The notes below the pieces were generated by a model, which saw nothing but the letters and a program-made list of their open reading frames with translations, ran no database searches and was not told where the DNA came from. The position numbers were made by a program, and so were the translations under genes. DNA of 64,000 nucleotides from Deinococcus hopiensis KR-140 (GTDB taxonomy: Bacteria; Deinococcota; Deinococci; Deinococcales; Deinococcaceae), in NCBI GenBank assembly GCA_943327755.2, contig CALPYF020000002.1, forward strand, positions 62,001 to 126,000. Reading direction: 5' to 3'. Position 1 is the stretch's first letter. The number at the start of each line of letters is the position of its first letter. This document shows, piece by piece, positions 35,285-44,653 of the stretch.

Positions 35285-35902
35285 TCAGGGCAGCCGCGCG
35301 CGGAGCCCGGCCTGGACCGCCGGCCACTCGGCACGCAGCACGCTGAACATCACCGAATCCCGCGCCACCCCGTCCGGCCGCACCTGATACGCCCGCAGCA
35401 CCCCCTCCTCGGTGGCCCCCAGGCGCCGCATGGCCCGCAGGCTGCGCTCGTTGCGGGCGTCCACCTTGAAGTGCACGCGGTTGGCGCCCAGCACCTCGAA
35501 GGCCCGCGCCATGACCAGTTCCTTGGCGTCGGCATTCACGCCGGTTCCCTGCGCCTCGGGCAGCAGCATCGTGCCGACCTCCACCCAGCGGTCGGCCACG
35601 TTCACCTCGCTGTAACTGACGCGCCCCACCACCCGCCCGGACGAGAGCGACCGCACCGCGAAGTTCACGCGGCGCGGCAGGGCGTTCAGCCGCGTCACGT
35701 ACTCCCCCCACGCCGCCGGGGTGTTGGCCGCCGGGCCGCCGCGCGCCAGGAACCGGATGGTGTCGTCGGTGGCCCCGGCGCTCAGGTCGGCCCCGTGCTC
35801 GGGGTGCAGGCCCTCCAGGGTCACCAGCCGCCCGCGCAGGCTCGGGGTCTCGAACCACTCGGCGTCCGGGGCCGGCAGGGTGGGGGGAGTCGCGTCGCTC
35901 AT
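35285..35902 (-). CDS. GNAT-family N-acetyltransferase (RimJ/RimL-like)
   Basis: A 205-residue acetyltransferase: GRLVTLEGLHPEHGADL at the start, RVVGRVSYSEVN and WVEVGTMLLPEAQGTGVNADA (the acetyl-CoA-binding V-x-x-x-x-Q-GTG loop), then ANRVHFKVDARNERSLRAMRRLGATEEG. The pattern matches the RimJ/L subgroup that acetylates protein N-termini or small amines. The start is six bases after TAGGGT on the minus strand. Confidence 0.88.
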   Translation of the reverse strand: MSDATPPTLPAPDAEWFETPSLRGRLVTLEGLHPEHGADLSAGATDDTIRFLARGGPAANTPAAWGEYVTRLNALPRRVNFAVRSLSSGRVVGRVSYSEVNVADRWVEVGTMLLPEAQGTGVNADAKELVMARAFEVLGANRVHFKVDARNERSLRAMRRLGATEEGVLRAYQVRPDGVARDSVMFSVLRAEWPAVQAGLRARLP

Positions 35903-35918
35903 GGTCCCACCCTACCCC

Positions 35919-36359
35919 TCAGCCCCGGTGGTAGGGTTCGCCCGCGCTGATCGTGCTCGCCCGGTACAGCGCCTCGGCCAGCACCACCATCGCCAGATCG
36001 TGCGGGAGGGTCAGCTGCCCCAGGCCCCACAGCAGGTGCGCCCCGGCCCGCAGGTCGTCGGTGTGCCCGTCCGGCCCGCCGATGGCGAAGGCCAGTTCGC
36101 CCACGCCCGCCACGCCCTGCGCGTCCAGGTACGCGCTCAGGCCCTCGGACGTGAACTGTCGCCCGCGCGGGTCGAGCAGCACCAGCGGCGCGCGCCCGGC
36201 GGCGCGGCGCACCGCCTCGCTCTCCAGGGCCTGGGTCTTGCCGGTCACGCGCGTCACCTGCACCTTGTGGTAGCGGCGCAGGCGCTTCTCGTACTCGTCC
36301 CAGCCGGCGCGCGCGTACGCCAGTTTCGGTTCTCCCACGGTGATCAGGTGGATTCTCAA
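35919..36359 (-). CDS. rlmH: 23S rRNA (pseudouridine1915-N3)-methyltransferase RlmH
   Basis: SPOUT methyltransferase, 146 residues: LRIHLITVGEPKLAYARAGW at the start, YEKRLRRYHKVQV, VLLDPRGRQFTSEGL, LAFAIGGPDGH and the final HLLWGLGQLTLPHDLAMVVL..ALYRASTISAGEPYHRG, all family signatures. A TTG start at 36359 with GGAGAG upstream gives the usual length; the ATG 17 codons earlier adds unrelated residues. Confidence 0.95.
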   Translation of the reverse strand: MRIHLITVGEPKLAYARAGWDEYEKRLRRYHKVQVTRVTGKTQALESEAVRRAAGRAPLVLLDPRGRQFTSEGLSAYLDAQGVAGVGELAFAIGGPDGHTDDLRAGAHLLWGLGQLTLPHDLAMVVLAEALYRASTISAGEPYHRG

Positions 36360-36501
36360 CTTGCTCTCTCCCTGCGGTTCCTGCCCGGATGCTGAGCGGG
36401 CCGCCCGCACCAGTGTGCACCCAGGTCACCCCCGACCGCCTGACGGGGAGCCGGAACGGTGCCCGGTGAGTGTCTGCGGGGTGCGCTCGGATCGGCCCGG
36501 A

Positions 36502-37062
36502 TCAGCCCCGCCGCCTGCGCCCACTGGCCTGGAGACTGCCCAGGACGAGGCACAGGACGCCGGCGGCGCCCGCTGCGAACGCCGCCCGCAGCGCCCACAC
36601 CGGCAGGGAGCTGGCGTGGCGCCGCAGCGTCACCGCCGCCGCCGTCGTCTGGAACCCGGCCTGTTCCGGCACCTGCAACTCGACGGTGTACAGCCCGGGG
36701 GCCGGGACCGGGAACGATCCCAGCGAACTGGTCTGCCGGACCGCCGTCCTGAGCGTGGTGCTGCCGGACGACCTGAACCGCATCCGGGTCGTCGCGCGCA
36801 GGATGGACGCGCCACTTCGGCTGACCCGCACGGCGTACTCCCCGGTCTGGCGGACGCGCCCGGTCCGGCGGGCGCCGCCACTGAACATCACGCGCACTGG
36901 CGTCATGTCTGGGGTCAGGCGCACCTGAAAGCGGCTGACGCCGCCGGTCAGGCGCGCGGCCGGCCACGTGGCCAGTGGTTGCCCGCCCAGGTACTCCCAG
37001 GCGACCGTGCCAGTCACGCCCAGTACGAACGCCAGGATGCCCACGAGGCCCAGGAGTTTCAC
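36502..37062 (-). CDS. Two-helix membrane protein, unknown
   Basis: A 186-residue protein with an N-terminal membrane segment (VKLLGLVGILAFVLGVTGTVAW), an extracytoplasmic beta-rich domain (SRFQVRLTPDMTPVRVMFSG, GLYTVELQVPEQAGFQ) and a C-terminal membrane segment (LRAAFAAGAAGVLCLVLGSL) ending in RRRRG. The GTG start follows TATGCT by six bases (leaderless). Unrecognised. Confidence 0.72.
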   Translation of the reverse strand: MKLLGLVGILAFVLGVTGTVAWEYLGGQPLATWPAARLTGGVSRFQVRLTPDMTPVRVMFSGGARRTGRVRQTGEYAVRVSRSGASILRATTRMRFRSSGSTTLRTAVRQTSSLGSFPVPAPGLYTVELQVPEQAGFQTTAAAVTLRRHASSLPVWALRAAFAAGAAGVLCLVLGSLQASGRRRRG

Positions 37063-37239
37063 GGCCTCAGCATAGAGAGGAACTGGCTCGCGTGCTGCGG
37101 CTGCGGCTCTGTGTCTGAAGTGTGGAGGGAGGTAAAACCCGGCCTGGACCCCGCCCTGCCCCCGGTCCGGGGGCGTGCGGCGACCCTTGTTGACCGCATG
37201 ACCGGTGAAGGGGGGGGCTGTGCCGCTAGACTGTGGCCC

Positions 37240-37281
37240 ATGAGTGGTGTGATGGCCCGGCGGGCCGGGAGGGCTGCGTGA
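37240..37281 (+). CDS. 13-residue leaderless mini-ORF coupled to the next gene
   Basis: MSGVMARRAGRAA, starting seven bases after TAGACT (37227-37232). Its stop TGA (37279-37281) overlaps the GTG of the next gene (GTGA). The mini-ORF itself carries the ribosome binding site (GGGAGG) for that gene. It may serve as a translational loading device or a leader peptide rather than a functional product. Confidence 0.5.
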   Translation: MSGVMARRAGRAA

Positions 37282-37706
37282 ACTACGCGGCGACCCTGGC
37301 GGTGCTGGTCGTGCTGGCCTTCTGCTTCCCGCTGACGGTGCAGCTCGCGGCGCAGGTGGGCGTGCCGGAAGCGGTGGTCCTGTCACTGCTGGGCGCGCTG
37401 GTGACCTTCGGTCTGGCGACCTTCACGGTGCGGTGGCAGGTCAACCGCCACCGGGCGCACCTGGCGCGGCTGGACGCTGCGCGGGCGCAGGTGACGGCCG
37501 ATCCTCAGAATCCCCGCGCGTACTTCGTGGGGGGCGAGCACCTGGGCACGCTGCTGCTCCGGCTGGACCGGCGGCGTGAGGCGGCGGAGGTCATTGACCG
37601 GTACGCGCGGCTGGGCGGGGCGCGGGAATCGGAGATCGTCGCGCTGCGGGAGGCGCTGTCACGGGCGGAGCGCCGCCGGCACCGCGCGCAGGGGAGGGAC
37701 GCATGA
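37278..37706 (+). CDS. Membrane-anchored hypothetical protein
   Basis: A 142-residue protein beginning VNYAATLAVLVVLAFCFPLT, with two membrane segments (residues 3-22 and 30-50, EAVVLSLLGALVTFGLATF) and a soluble helical C-terminus (AYFVGGEHLGTLLLRLDRRREAAEVIDRY) like a single TPR. A GTG start with GGGAGGGC upstream. It overlaps the mini-ORF before and the 77-residue gene after. Confidence 0.72.
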   Translation: MNYAATLAVLVVLAFCFPLTVQLAAQVGVPEAVVLSLLGALVTFGLATFTVRWQVNRHRAHLARLDAARAQVTADPQNPRAYFVGGEHLGTLLLRLDRRREAAEVIDRYARLGGARESEIVALREALSRAERRRHRAQGRDA

Positions 37707-37936
37707 AGGCCTACAAGGGCGTGGTGGAAAACGGTGTGGTGGTCGTCATCGGTGGGCGACTGCCGGAGGGCACGGTCGTGACGGTCACGGTCGGTGAGGG
37801 CGAGCTGCTGCGCGCGCGGATCACGAACGTCCTCAAGCGGCCCCGCAAGGTCAAGGTGCGCCTGAAACCGAACACGGGCCTGGCGACGACCGGTCTGGGT
37901 GGGGCCGGGGGCGGCATACTCGGCAGCGATGACTGA
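37703..37936 (+). CDS. Small hypothetical protein
   Basis: A 77-residue protein: MKAYKGVVENGVVVVIGGRL, EGTVVTVTVGEGELLRARIT, then a basic strand (KRPRKVKVRLKP) and a Gly-rich end (TGLGGAGGGILGSDD). The N-terminal half resembles the small DUF104-like beta domain ('yeGvvenGvi.l...lPeGt.V.v.v'), which is usually antitoxin-like or of unknown role. ATGA overlap with the gene before, 8-base overlap with rsmI. Confidence 0.72.
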   Translation: MKAYKGVVENGVVVVIGGRLPEGTVVTVTVGEGELLRARITNVLKRPRKVKVRLKPNTGLATTGLGGAGGGILGSDD

Positions 37937-38840
37937 GCCGCAGTGCCCCGACACCCCCGACCTCGACCTGCCTGAGCTGACGGCAGAGTTGCCGGACGCA
38001 GCCCCGGTGAGGGTCCCGGACGGCGCGCGGGTGTGGCTGGTGCCCACCCCGGTCGGGAACCTGGGGGACATCACGCTGCGGGCGCTGGAGGTCCTGCGGG
38101 CCGCCGACGCGGTCGCCTGCGAGGACACCCGCCGCACCGGGGCGCTCCTGACGCACCTGGGCATCAGGAAGCCGCTCGTGCGGCTGGACGCGCACACGAT
38201 GGGCCGCGCGCCGCAGGTGCTCGAACGGTACGCGCGGCTGGCGTACGTGAGCGACGCAGGCACGCCCGGCATCAGCGACCCGGGCGCGGAACTGGTCGCG
38301 GCGGCGCTGGCGGCGGACGTGCCGGTCGAGGCGCTGCCGGGCGCGACGGCGTTCGTGCCGGCGCTGGTGCTGTCGGCCCTGCCGACCGGGCGTTTCACCT
38401 TCGAGGGCTTCCTGCCCCGCTCGGGCCGCGACCGCAAGGAACGGCTCTCGGCGGTGGCGGCCCGCGCCGAGACGAGCGTGCTGTACGAGAGTCCGCACCG
38501 CCTGCACGCGACCCTGACCGACCTGGGGGGCGCCTGCGGGCCGGAGCGGGCCGCGAGCGTGACCCGCGAGCTGACCAAGCGCTTCGAGGAGACGGTGCGC
38601 GGCACCCTGGCCGAGCTGGCCGCGCACTTCGAGTCGGGTGTGCGTGGGGAGATCGTGGTGGTCGTCGCGGGCCGCCCCGAGGGCGAGTCGGTGGGCGCCG
38701 AGGTGGATCACGCGGCGCGCGCGCGGGACTTGGCGGGGCAGGGCCTGAGCACTCGGGATATACGTGACCTTCTCATCCGGGAGGGTTTGCGTAAGAATGA
38801 CGCTTATGCACTGGCACTCCAGGCGACCTCGGACGCCTGA
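37929..38840 (+). CDS. rsmI: 16S rRNA (cytidine1402-2'-O)-methyltransferase RsmI
   Basis: Methyltransferase of the tetrapyrrole-methylase fold, 303 residues. WLVPTPVGNLGDITLRALEVL, CEDTRRTGALLTHLGI, YVSDAGTPGISDPG, LPGATAFVPALVLSALPTGRF and YESPHRLHATL are family signatures. It has an extended N-terminus of 33 residues rich in Pro/Asp/Leu. It overlaps the preceding gene by eight bases and forms the end of that operon. Confidence 0.95.
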   Translation: MTEPQCPDTPDLDLPELTAELPDAAPVRVPDGARVWLVPTPVGNLGDITLRALEVLRAADAVACEDTRRTGALLTHLGIRKPLVRLDAHTMGRAPQVLERYARLAYVSDAGTPGISDPGAELVAAALAADVPVEALPGATAFVPALVLSALPTGRFTFEGFLPRSGRDRKERLSAVAARAETSVLYESPHRLHATLTDLGGACGPERAASVTRELTKRFEETVRGTLAELAAHFESGVRGEIVVVVAGRPEGESVGAEVDHAARARDLAGQGLSTRDIRDLLIREGLRKNDAYALALQATSDA

Positions 38841-38939
38841 CCCCGGCGCGCGGCCCACGCCCCACCCGGCGGGGCGGCGCGGCAGCCTGGAAGTGCTTCC
38901 ACGGTGCCACCCACACCCCCACTGACAGCGAGGCCCAGC

Positions 38940-39947
<1,008 letters not shown>

Positions 39948-40057
39948 GACCCTGCGCATCCAGGAGCCTGAACAGTTGAGCGGCGACCGGGCGAATCTCC
40001 AGCCGACATGAAGGGCGCGTTCAGGCGCGCCCCACGCCCGGGCGGTAGCGTGACCCC

Positions 40058-40291
40058 ATGACCGACGACAAGCGCGACCCGATCAAGACCGAGGACGAGA
40101 TCAGCAACGTGGACCTGCAGTTCATGGGCCGCAGCAACCCCGAAGCGGAAATCGACGCCGCCGTGGACGCCGAGAACAAGGCCCCCAGCGACTACCGCCG
40201 GGAAGGCCTGGACAAGCAGGACGTCGCCATGACCCAGACCATGGACGCCAGCGACCCGCCCAGCACCAACATGGGCGACAGCGAGAACTGA
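40058..40291 (+). CDS. Small acidic hypothetical protein
   Basis: A 77-residue, strongly acidic and hydrophilic protein (MTDDKRDPIKTEDEISNVDL, APSDYRREGLDKQDVAMTQT). It is probably largely disordered. The ATG is six bases after TAGCGT, so leaderless, and it is followed by a strong terminator. Similar small hydrophilic proteins are often stress-linked, but nothing here shows that. Confidence 0.72.
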   Translation: MTDDKRDPIKTEDEISNVDLQFMGRSNPEAEIDAAVDAENKAPSDYRREGLDKQDVAMTQTMDASDPPSTNMGDSEN

Positions 40292-40306
40292 ATCCCGACA
40301 CCTCGG

Positions 40307-40346
40307 AACGCCGGGCCGCTGACGATCCAGCGGCCCGGCGTTCTGG
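40307..40346 (+). terminator. Hairpin terminator after the acidic protein gene
   Basis: AACGCCGGGCCGCTG pairs perfectly with CAGCGGCCCGGCGTT around ACGATC. Confidence 0.8.
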
Positions 40347-40403
40347 GGTGACGAGCTATTGACCAGACCACTGGGCCTGGCGTGACCTAAGCTGAGGGCG
40401 GTT

Positions 40404-41513
40404 TCAGGGCAGTTCAGCCGCCGGCTGCTCGTTCCCAACCTGCAGGCTGCCGCCCTGGTCCGGTGTGGGCGCCTCCTGCCAGAGGTGCGCGCGGTTGCGG
40501 CCGGCCGTCTTGGCGGCGTACAGGGCGTCGTCCGCCCGCTGCACGAGGCGGGTGGGGCTCAGGGCGGCCCACGCCACCGCACCGATCGAGACCGTGACAT
40601 GCCGGCCGTTGGCCTGCAGCGGCGTGTCCTGCACGGCGGCACGGACACGTTCGGCCACGCGGGGCAGGCCGTCTCCCTTGACGTCGCGCAGGATGACGGC
40701 GAATTCCTCACCGCCGTAGCGGTAGGCGCGGTCGCGGCCGCGACCCTCCCGCTGCAGGACGCGCGCGACCTCCTGCAGCACCTCGTCGCCGACGTGATGA
40801 CCGAACGTGTCGTTCACGCGCTTGAAATGATCCACGTCGATCATCATCAGCGCGTCCCCGGGTCCCATGGCGCTCAGGTCCAGGTCGAACTGCCGGCGGT
40901 TGCCCAGCCCGGTCAGGGGGTCGGTCATCGCGGCGGACTGCCACTGGCTGGTCAGGCGCAGGACGTGGAACCGTTCACTCAGGATGCCCCAGGCGAGGAG
41001 CGCGCCGAGAACGTTGGTCACGAGCAGCAGGGGATAGACCTCCGCGAACAGGTGCAGGCCGTCTGGCAGCAGCAGCAGCGGCAGGCCGTTCACCCCGAAG
41101 ATCGCGATCACGCTGGGCCAGTGCCGCCAGAACAGCGGACCGACCGGTGGCACCCGGGTGCGCAGCAGGCTCGTCACGGCGATCACGGCCATCAGGCTGG
41201 GCACGGCGGCGTAGATGCCCACCCCGCCCAGCCAGAGGCGGTAGGCGGTGGCCGGCAGCGCCACGAGCAGTCCGGCCAGCGGACCGAACTGCAGGGTCAC
41301 GAACGCCACCGGGACCGCCCGCAGGTCCAGCACGATGCCCGGCGCAGGTTGAGCCGGGAACAGCAGCAGGATCAGGGTGGCGGCGGCGAAGGCGCCCAGT
41401 CGCGCGGCGTGGGTGCGGCCCCGGCGGGTGACGGGCCAGGACCGGAAGGAGAAGCGCAGGAGATAATGGATGCTGATCAGCAGGCAGAGGTTGAAGAACA
41501 GTTCGCGCAGCAT
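40404..41513 (-). CDS. Diguanylate cyclase with a 5TM membrane sensor
   Basis: A 369-residue protein. The N-terminal half has about six membrane segments with LDLRAVPVAFVTLQFGPLAG and ATAYRLWLGGVGIYAAVPSL, the pattern of 5TM-5TMR/LytS-type sensors. The GGDEF domain follows (DPLTGLGNRRQFDLDL, MIDVDHFKRVNDTFGHHVGD, YRYGGEEFAVIL). The active site GGEEF is intact and a product-inhibition I-site RGRD lies five residues before it, so it should make cyclic di-GMP under feedback. The ATG at 41513 follows CGGGAG. Confidence 0.9.
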   Translation of the reverse strand: MLRELFFNLCLLISIHYLLRFSFRSWPVTRRGRTHAARLGAFAAATLILLLFPAQPAPGIVLDLRAVPVAFVTLQFGPLAGLLVALPATAYRLWLGGVGIYAAVPSLMAVIAVTSLLRTRVPPVGPLFWRHWPSVIAIFGVNGLPLLLLPDGLHLFAEVYPLLLVTNVLGALLAWGILSERFHVLRLTSQWQSAAMTDPLTGLGNRRQFDLDLSAMGPGDALMMIDVDHFKRVNDTFGHHVGDEVLQEVARVLQREGRGRDRAYRYGGEEFAVILRDVKGDGLPRVAERVRAAVQDTPLQANGRHVTVSIGAVAWAALSPTRLVQRADDALYAAKTAGRNRAHLWQEAPTPDQGGSLQVGNEQPAAELP

Positions 41514-41608
41514 GCGTCTCCCGGGGGGTGGCAGGGGGTTCCGGTTCCCAGCATAGGAACTGGTGAGCGCTGCCGCCATCAACTCTGCCCATATAAAGCC
41601 CAGCTCTA

Positions 41609-41639
41609 TTGATCAGCGAATCTCAACAAGTGGTAGACT
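41609..41639 (+). promoter_or_regulatory. fur promoter with a Fur-box-like inverted repeat
   Basis: TTGATC (41609-41614) and TAGACT (41634-41639) form a promoter with a 19-base spacer; the ATG follows seven bases later. The -35 is part of TTGA-N10-TCAA (41609-41626), an inverted repeat of Fur/PerR-box type, which suggests autoregulation. Confidence 0.5.
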
Positions 41640-41646
41640 GGCGGGT

Positions 41647-42033
<387 letters not shown>

Positions 42034-42046
42034 ACCAGCCCGGTCG

Positions 42047-42086
42047 CAAAAGCCGCCGCCCAGGTTGATCCGGGCGGCGGCTCTTG
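42047..42086. terminator. Bidirectional terminator between fur and era
   Basis: AGCCGCCGCCC pairs with GGGCGGCGGCT, loop AGGTTGATCC, with AAAA on the left (TTTT for the minus-strand gene) and CTCTTG on the right. Confidence 0.85.
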
Positions 42087-42095
42087 CGATCGGAT

Positions 42096-43016
42096 TTACT
42101 CGTAGCCGAGTTCGCGCAGGGCCTCGACGTCCTCGCGCCAGCCGGGAATCACGATGACCTCCAGACCCAGGTACACCTTGCGGTCCAGGAAGACCTCCAG
42201 CTGCTTGCGGGCCGCCTGACCGATCTCGCGCAGCTGTTTGCCGCCCGAGCCGATCACCATGCCCTTGTGCGCGTTCTTCTCCACGACTATCTCGCCCTCG
42301 ATACGCTGCAGGCCGTCCTCGCGTTCCGTCCAGCGGTTCACGCGCGTGGCCACCGCGTACGGCAGCTCGTCGCGCAGCTTCTTCATGGCTTCCTCGCGGA
42401 TGATCTCGGCGGCCCACTGCTCGCGGCTCTGGTCACTGGCGGGACCGACCGGGAAGAAGAAGGGGCTCTCGGGCAGGATCTCCAGCAGCTGCTCGCGCAG
42501 GGTCGCCACGGCGTTCGGGTTGTTCTGCGCGCTGAGCATCATGTCGCTCAGGTCGGCGTCGCGGCCCTCCAGCAGCGCCCGGTACAGCTTCATGGCCTCG
42601 TCGGGGTACTTGGCGGCGTCGGTCTTGTTGCCCACCAGGAACAGCGGCTTGGGCAGCTCGCGCACCTGCCGCGCCACGAGCTGGTCCTCGTCGGTGGGCG
42701 GGTGGCGCAGGTCCACGACCCACACGACGGCGTCCACGTCGGCCAGGGCGCTGTGCACCTCGTGGTTCATGTACTTGCCCAGCGCGTCCTTGGGCTTGTG
42801 CAGGCCCGGGGTGTCCACGAACACGATCTGGCGGTCGCCGCTGGTGTGAATGCCGCGCACGCCACGGCGGGTGGTCTGCGGCCGGGGGCTGGTCGGGGCG
42901 ACCTTGGTGCCCAGGAAGGCGTTCAGGAGGGTGCTTTTGCCGACGTTGGGCTTGCCCACGATGGCCACGAAGCCGGAGTGGGTCTGCTCGCCGGAGGTCA
43001 TAGAAGATTCCGTCAT
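42096..43016 (-). CDS. era: GTPase Era
   Basis: Ribosome-assembly GTPase, 306 residues. G1 GKPNVGKST, G2 TTRRG, G3 DTPG and G4 NKTD are present. The C-terminal KH domain has VVEKNAHKGMVIGSGGKQLREI and the ending RKQLEVFLDRKVYLGLEVIV. It binds the 3' end of 16S rRNA. A second ATG (42999-43001) five codons in gives MTSGEQTHSGFV and could be the true start. Confidence 0.95.
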   Translation of the reverse strand: MTESSMTSGEQTHSGFVAIVGKPNVGKSTLLNAFLGTKVAPTSPRPQTTRRGVRGIHTSGDRQIVFVDTPGLHKPKDALGKYMNHEVHSALADVDAVVWVVDLRHPPTDEDQLVARQVRELPKPLFLVGNKTDAAKYPDEAMKLYRALLEGRDADLSDMMLSAQNNPNAVATLREQLLEILPESPFFFPVGPASDQSREQWAAEIIREEAMKKLRDELPYAVATRVNRWTEREDGLQRIEGEIVVEKNAHKGMVIGSGGKQLREIGQAARKQLEVFLDRKVYLGLEVIVIPGWREDVEALRELGYE

Positions 43017-43084
43017 CGCGGAGCATTGTGACACGCCGGGGCGCAGACAAAGGTGCCGCGCCTCCGCCCGACCATGAAGGAAGC

Positions 43085-43741
43085 ATGAACGGAGGCGCGG
43101 GCAACTCCGCTGGCGCGGCAGGCGTACTCCGTGCCATGAGAAGCCCCGTGACCAGCGGCCCCGAAAGCAACGTGCAGGACATGTTCGCCCAGAGCGTCGC
43201 CGTTCTGAGCCGTCCCAGCCCCGCCACATTCGAACGTTTCGAGCGGCGCGGCGGCCTCACCAGCGCCCTGATCTACGTCATGATCGCTGCTGTCGTCTCG
43301 GCCGTGATCGCCGCACTCTTCTCGTTCCTGCACAGCGACGTGACCTTCTTCGGGCAGCTGTTCGGCCGCCTGATCACCATTCCCCTGGGCTTCCTGACCT
43401 TCACCGGCGGCGTGTACCTGATCGGCCGGAACCTCTTCCGGGGCACCGGCACCTACCCGGAAGTCGCGTACTCCTTCGCGCTGTTCTACGTGCCCCTGAG
43501 CATCGTCAGCACCCTGATCGGCATCATTCCCATCCTGGGCTGGCTGGCCATGTTCGTCATCAGTCTGGCCATGATCTACTTCGGCTTCCTGGCCGTGCAG
43601 AGCAGCATGAACCTGCGCGACCAGACCCAGGCGGTCGTCACGCTGGTCCTCGCCTGGATCGCGCAGCTGATCGTGGCGGGCGTGATCGGCACCGTGATCG
43701 CCGGGATCTTCCTCGCGGGCCGCGCCGTCACCGGGAACTGA
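43085..43741 (+). CDS. Yip1-family membrane protein
   Basis: About 218 residues. After a soluble N-terminus (QDMFAQSVAVLSRPSPATFE, the family's opening) come five membrane segments (ALIYVMIAAVVSAVIAALFSF, FLTFTGGVYLI, YSFALFYVPLSIVSTLIGIIP, AMFVISLAMIYFGFLAVQ, IAQLIVAGVIGTVIAG). This matches Yip1/DUF1282-type proteins of unknown role in bacteria. The start is uncertain: 43085 follows AAGGA closely; 43136 is the alternative. Confidence 0.82.
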   Translation: MNGGAGNSAGAAGVLRAMRSPVTSGPESNVQDMFAQSVAVLSRPSPATFERFERRGGLTSALIYVMIAAVVSAVIAALFSFLHSDVTFFGQLFGRLITIPLGFLTFTGGVYLIGRNLFRGTGTYPEVAYSFALFYVPLSIVSTLIGIIPILGWLAMFVISLAMIYFGFLAVQSSMNLRDQTQAVVTLVLAWIAQLIVAGVIGTVIAGIFLAGRAVTGN

Positions 43742-43801
43742 TCTTCACCGTCCAGGGGTGGGCCACCGGTCGCCGGTCGGCCCGCCCCCCTGACTCCCCC
43801 G

Positions 43802-44626
43802 CTAGGCCTCGCCGTACACGTACACCGCGACCGACATGCTGCCCTTGCCGCCCCCGTAATACGTGCCCCGCACGGGAGAGACGTCGCTGTACTCGCGGCC
43901 GTGTCCGATCTTGATGTGTTTCTCGCGGGCCACGCAGTTGTTCGTGGGGTCCAGACCCAGCCATCCGTAGTCCGGCACGAAGCATTCCACCCAGGCGTGC
44001 GTGGCCTCGGCGCCACGCATCTCGCCGCCGCTGTACAGGTAGCCGCTCACGTACCGCGACGGGATGCCCAGCTGCCGCGTGATGCCCAGCATGGCGTGCG
44101 TGAAGTCCTGACACACGCCCCGCCCGTGCTGCGCGAACTCCGCCAGGGGCGTGCTGACCGTCGTGGCGGCCGTATCGTACGTGAACTGCGAGTACAGGAA
44201 CGAATTCAGGTTCAGCAGGTACTCGCCCAGATCGTCGCGGTCGTCGGGACGTGTCACGCCGAACACCTCCGGCCACGCCCCGGCCGGGACGCGCGGGCAC
44301 GGCACCAGGAACTCCGTCAGGGGCCCCCGGGCGCCCCGCAGCGCCGCGACCGGCGTCGGCCCGGGGTCGGGCAGCGCGTGCGTGTCCACCATCGCCTGCG
44401 CCTCGATCCGCAGCTGCGTGTGCTGCTCGTGTACATGCACGTGATGCACGATCGCCCCGAAGTAGTCCTTGTGGGACGTGACCTCCGCCTGGGGCACCAC
44501 GTGTAGGTGAAAGGACCGCACCGACTGCCGCGCCTCCTGCGTGGGGTGCAGCCGCACCTGATTGAACGAATCCCACGCAGGCTGCGGGTAGCGGTACTCG
44601 GTCACGTGCCGGATCTCACACCGCAC
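43802..44626 (-). CDS. Transglutaminase-like cysteine protease domain protein
   Basis: A 274-residue protein with an N-terminal beta domain (MRCEIRHVTEYRYPQPAWDS, the family's start) and a transglutaminase fold with the full triad: Cys in GRGVCQDFTHAML, His in ATHAWVE and Asp in GLDPTNN. It is the last gene of a conserved trio with the alpha-E and circularly permuted ATP-grasp genes. The trio is widespread and thought to make or process a peptide linkage, but its product is unknown. Confidence 0.92.
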   Translation of the reverse strand: MRCEIRHVTEYRYPQPAWDSFNQVRLHPTQEARQSVRSFHLHVVPQAEVTSHKDYFGAIVHHVHVHEQHTQLRIEAQAMVDTHALPDPGPTPVAALRGARGPLTEFLVPCPRVPAGAWPEVFGVTRPDDRDDLGEYLLNLNSFLYSQFTYDTAATTVSTPLAEFAQHGRGVCQDFTHAMLGITRQLGIPSRYVSGYLYSGGEMRGAEATHAWVECFVPDYGWLGLDPTNNCVAREKHIKIGHGREYSDVSPVRGTYYGGGKGSMSVAVYVYGEA

Positions 44627-44653
44627 CGCGACCCCCCCATGCAGGCGCGCCGT

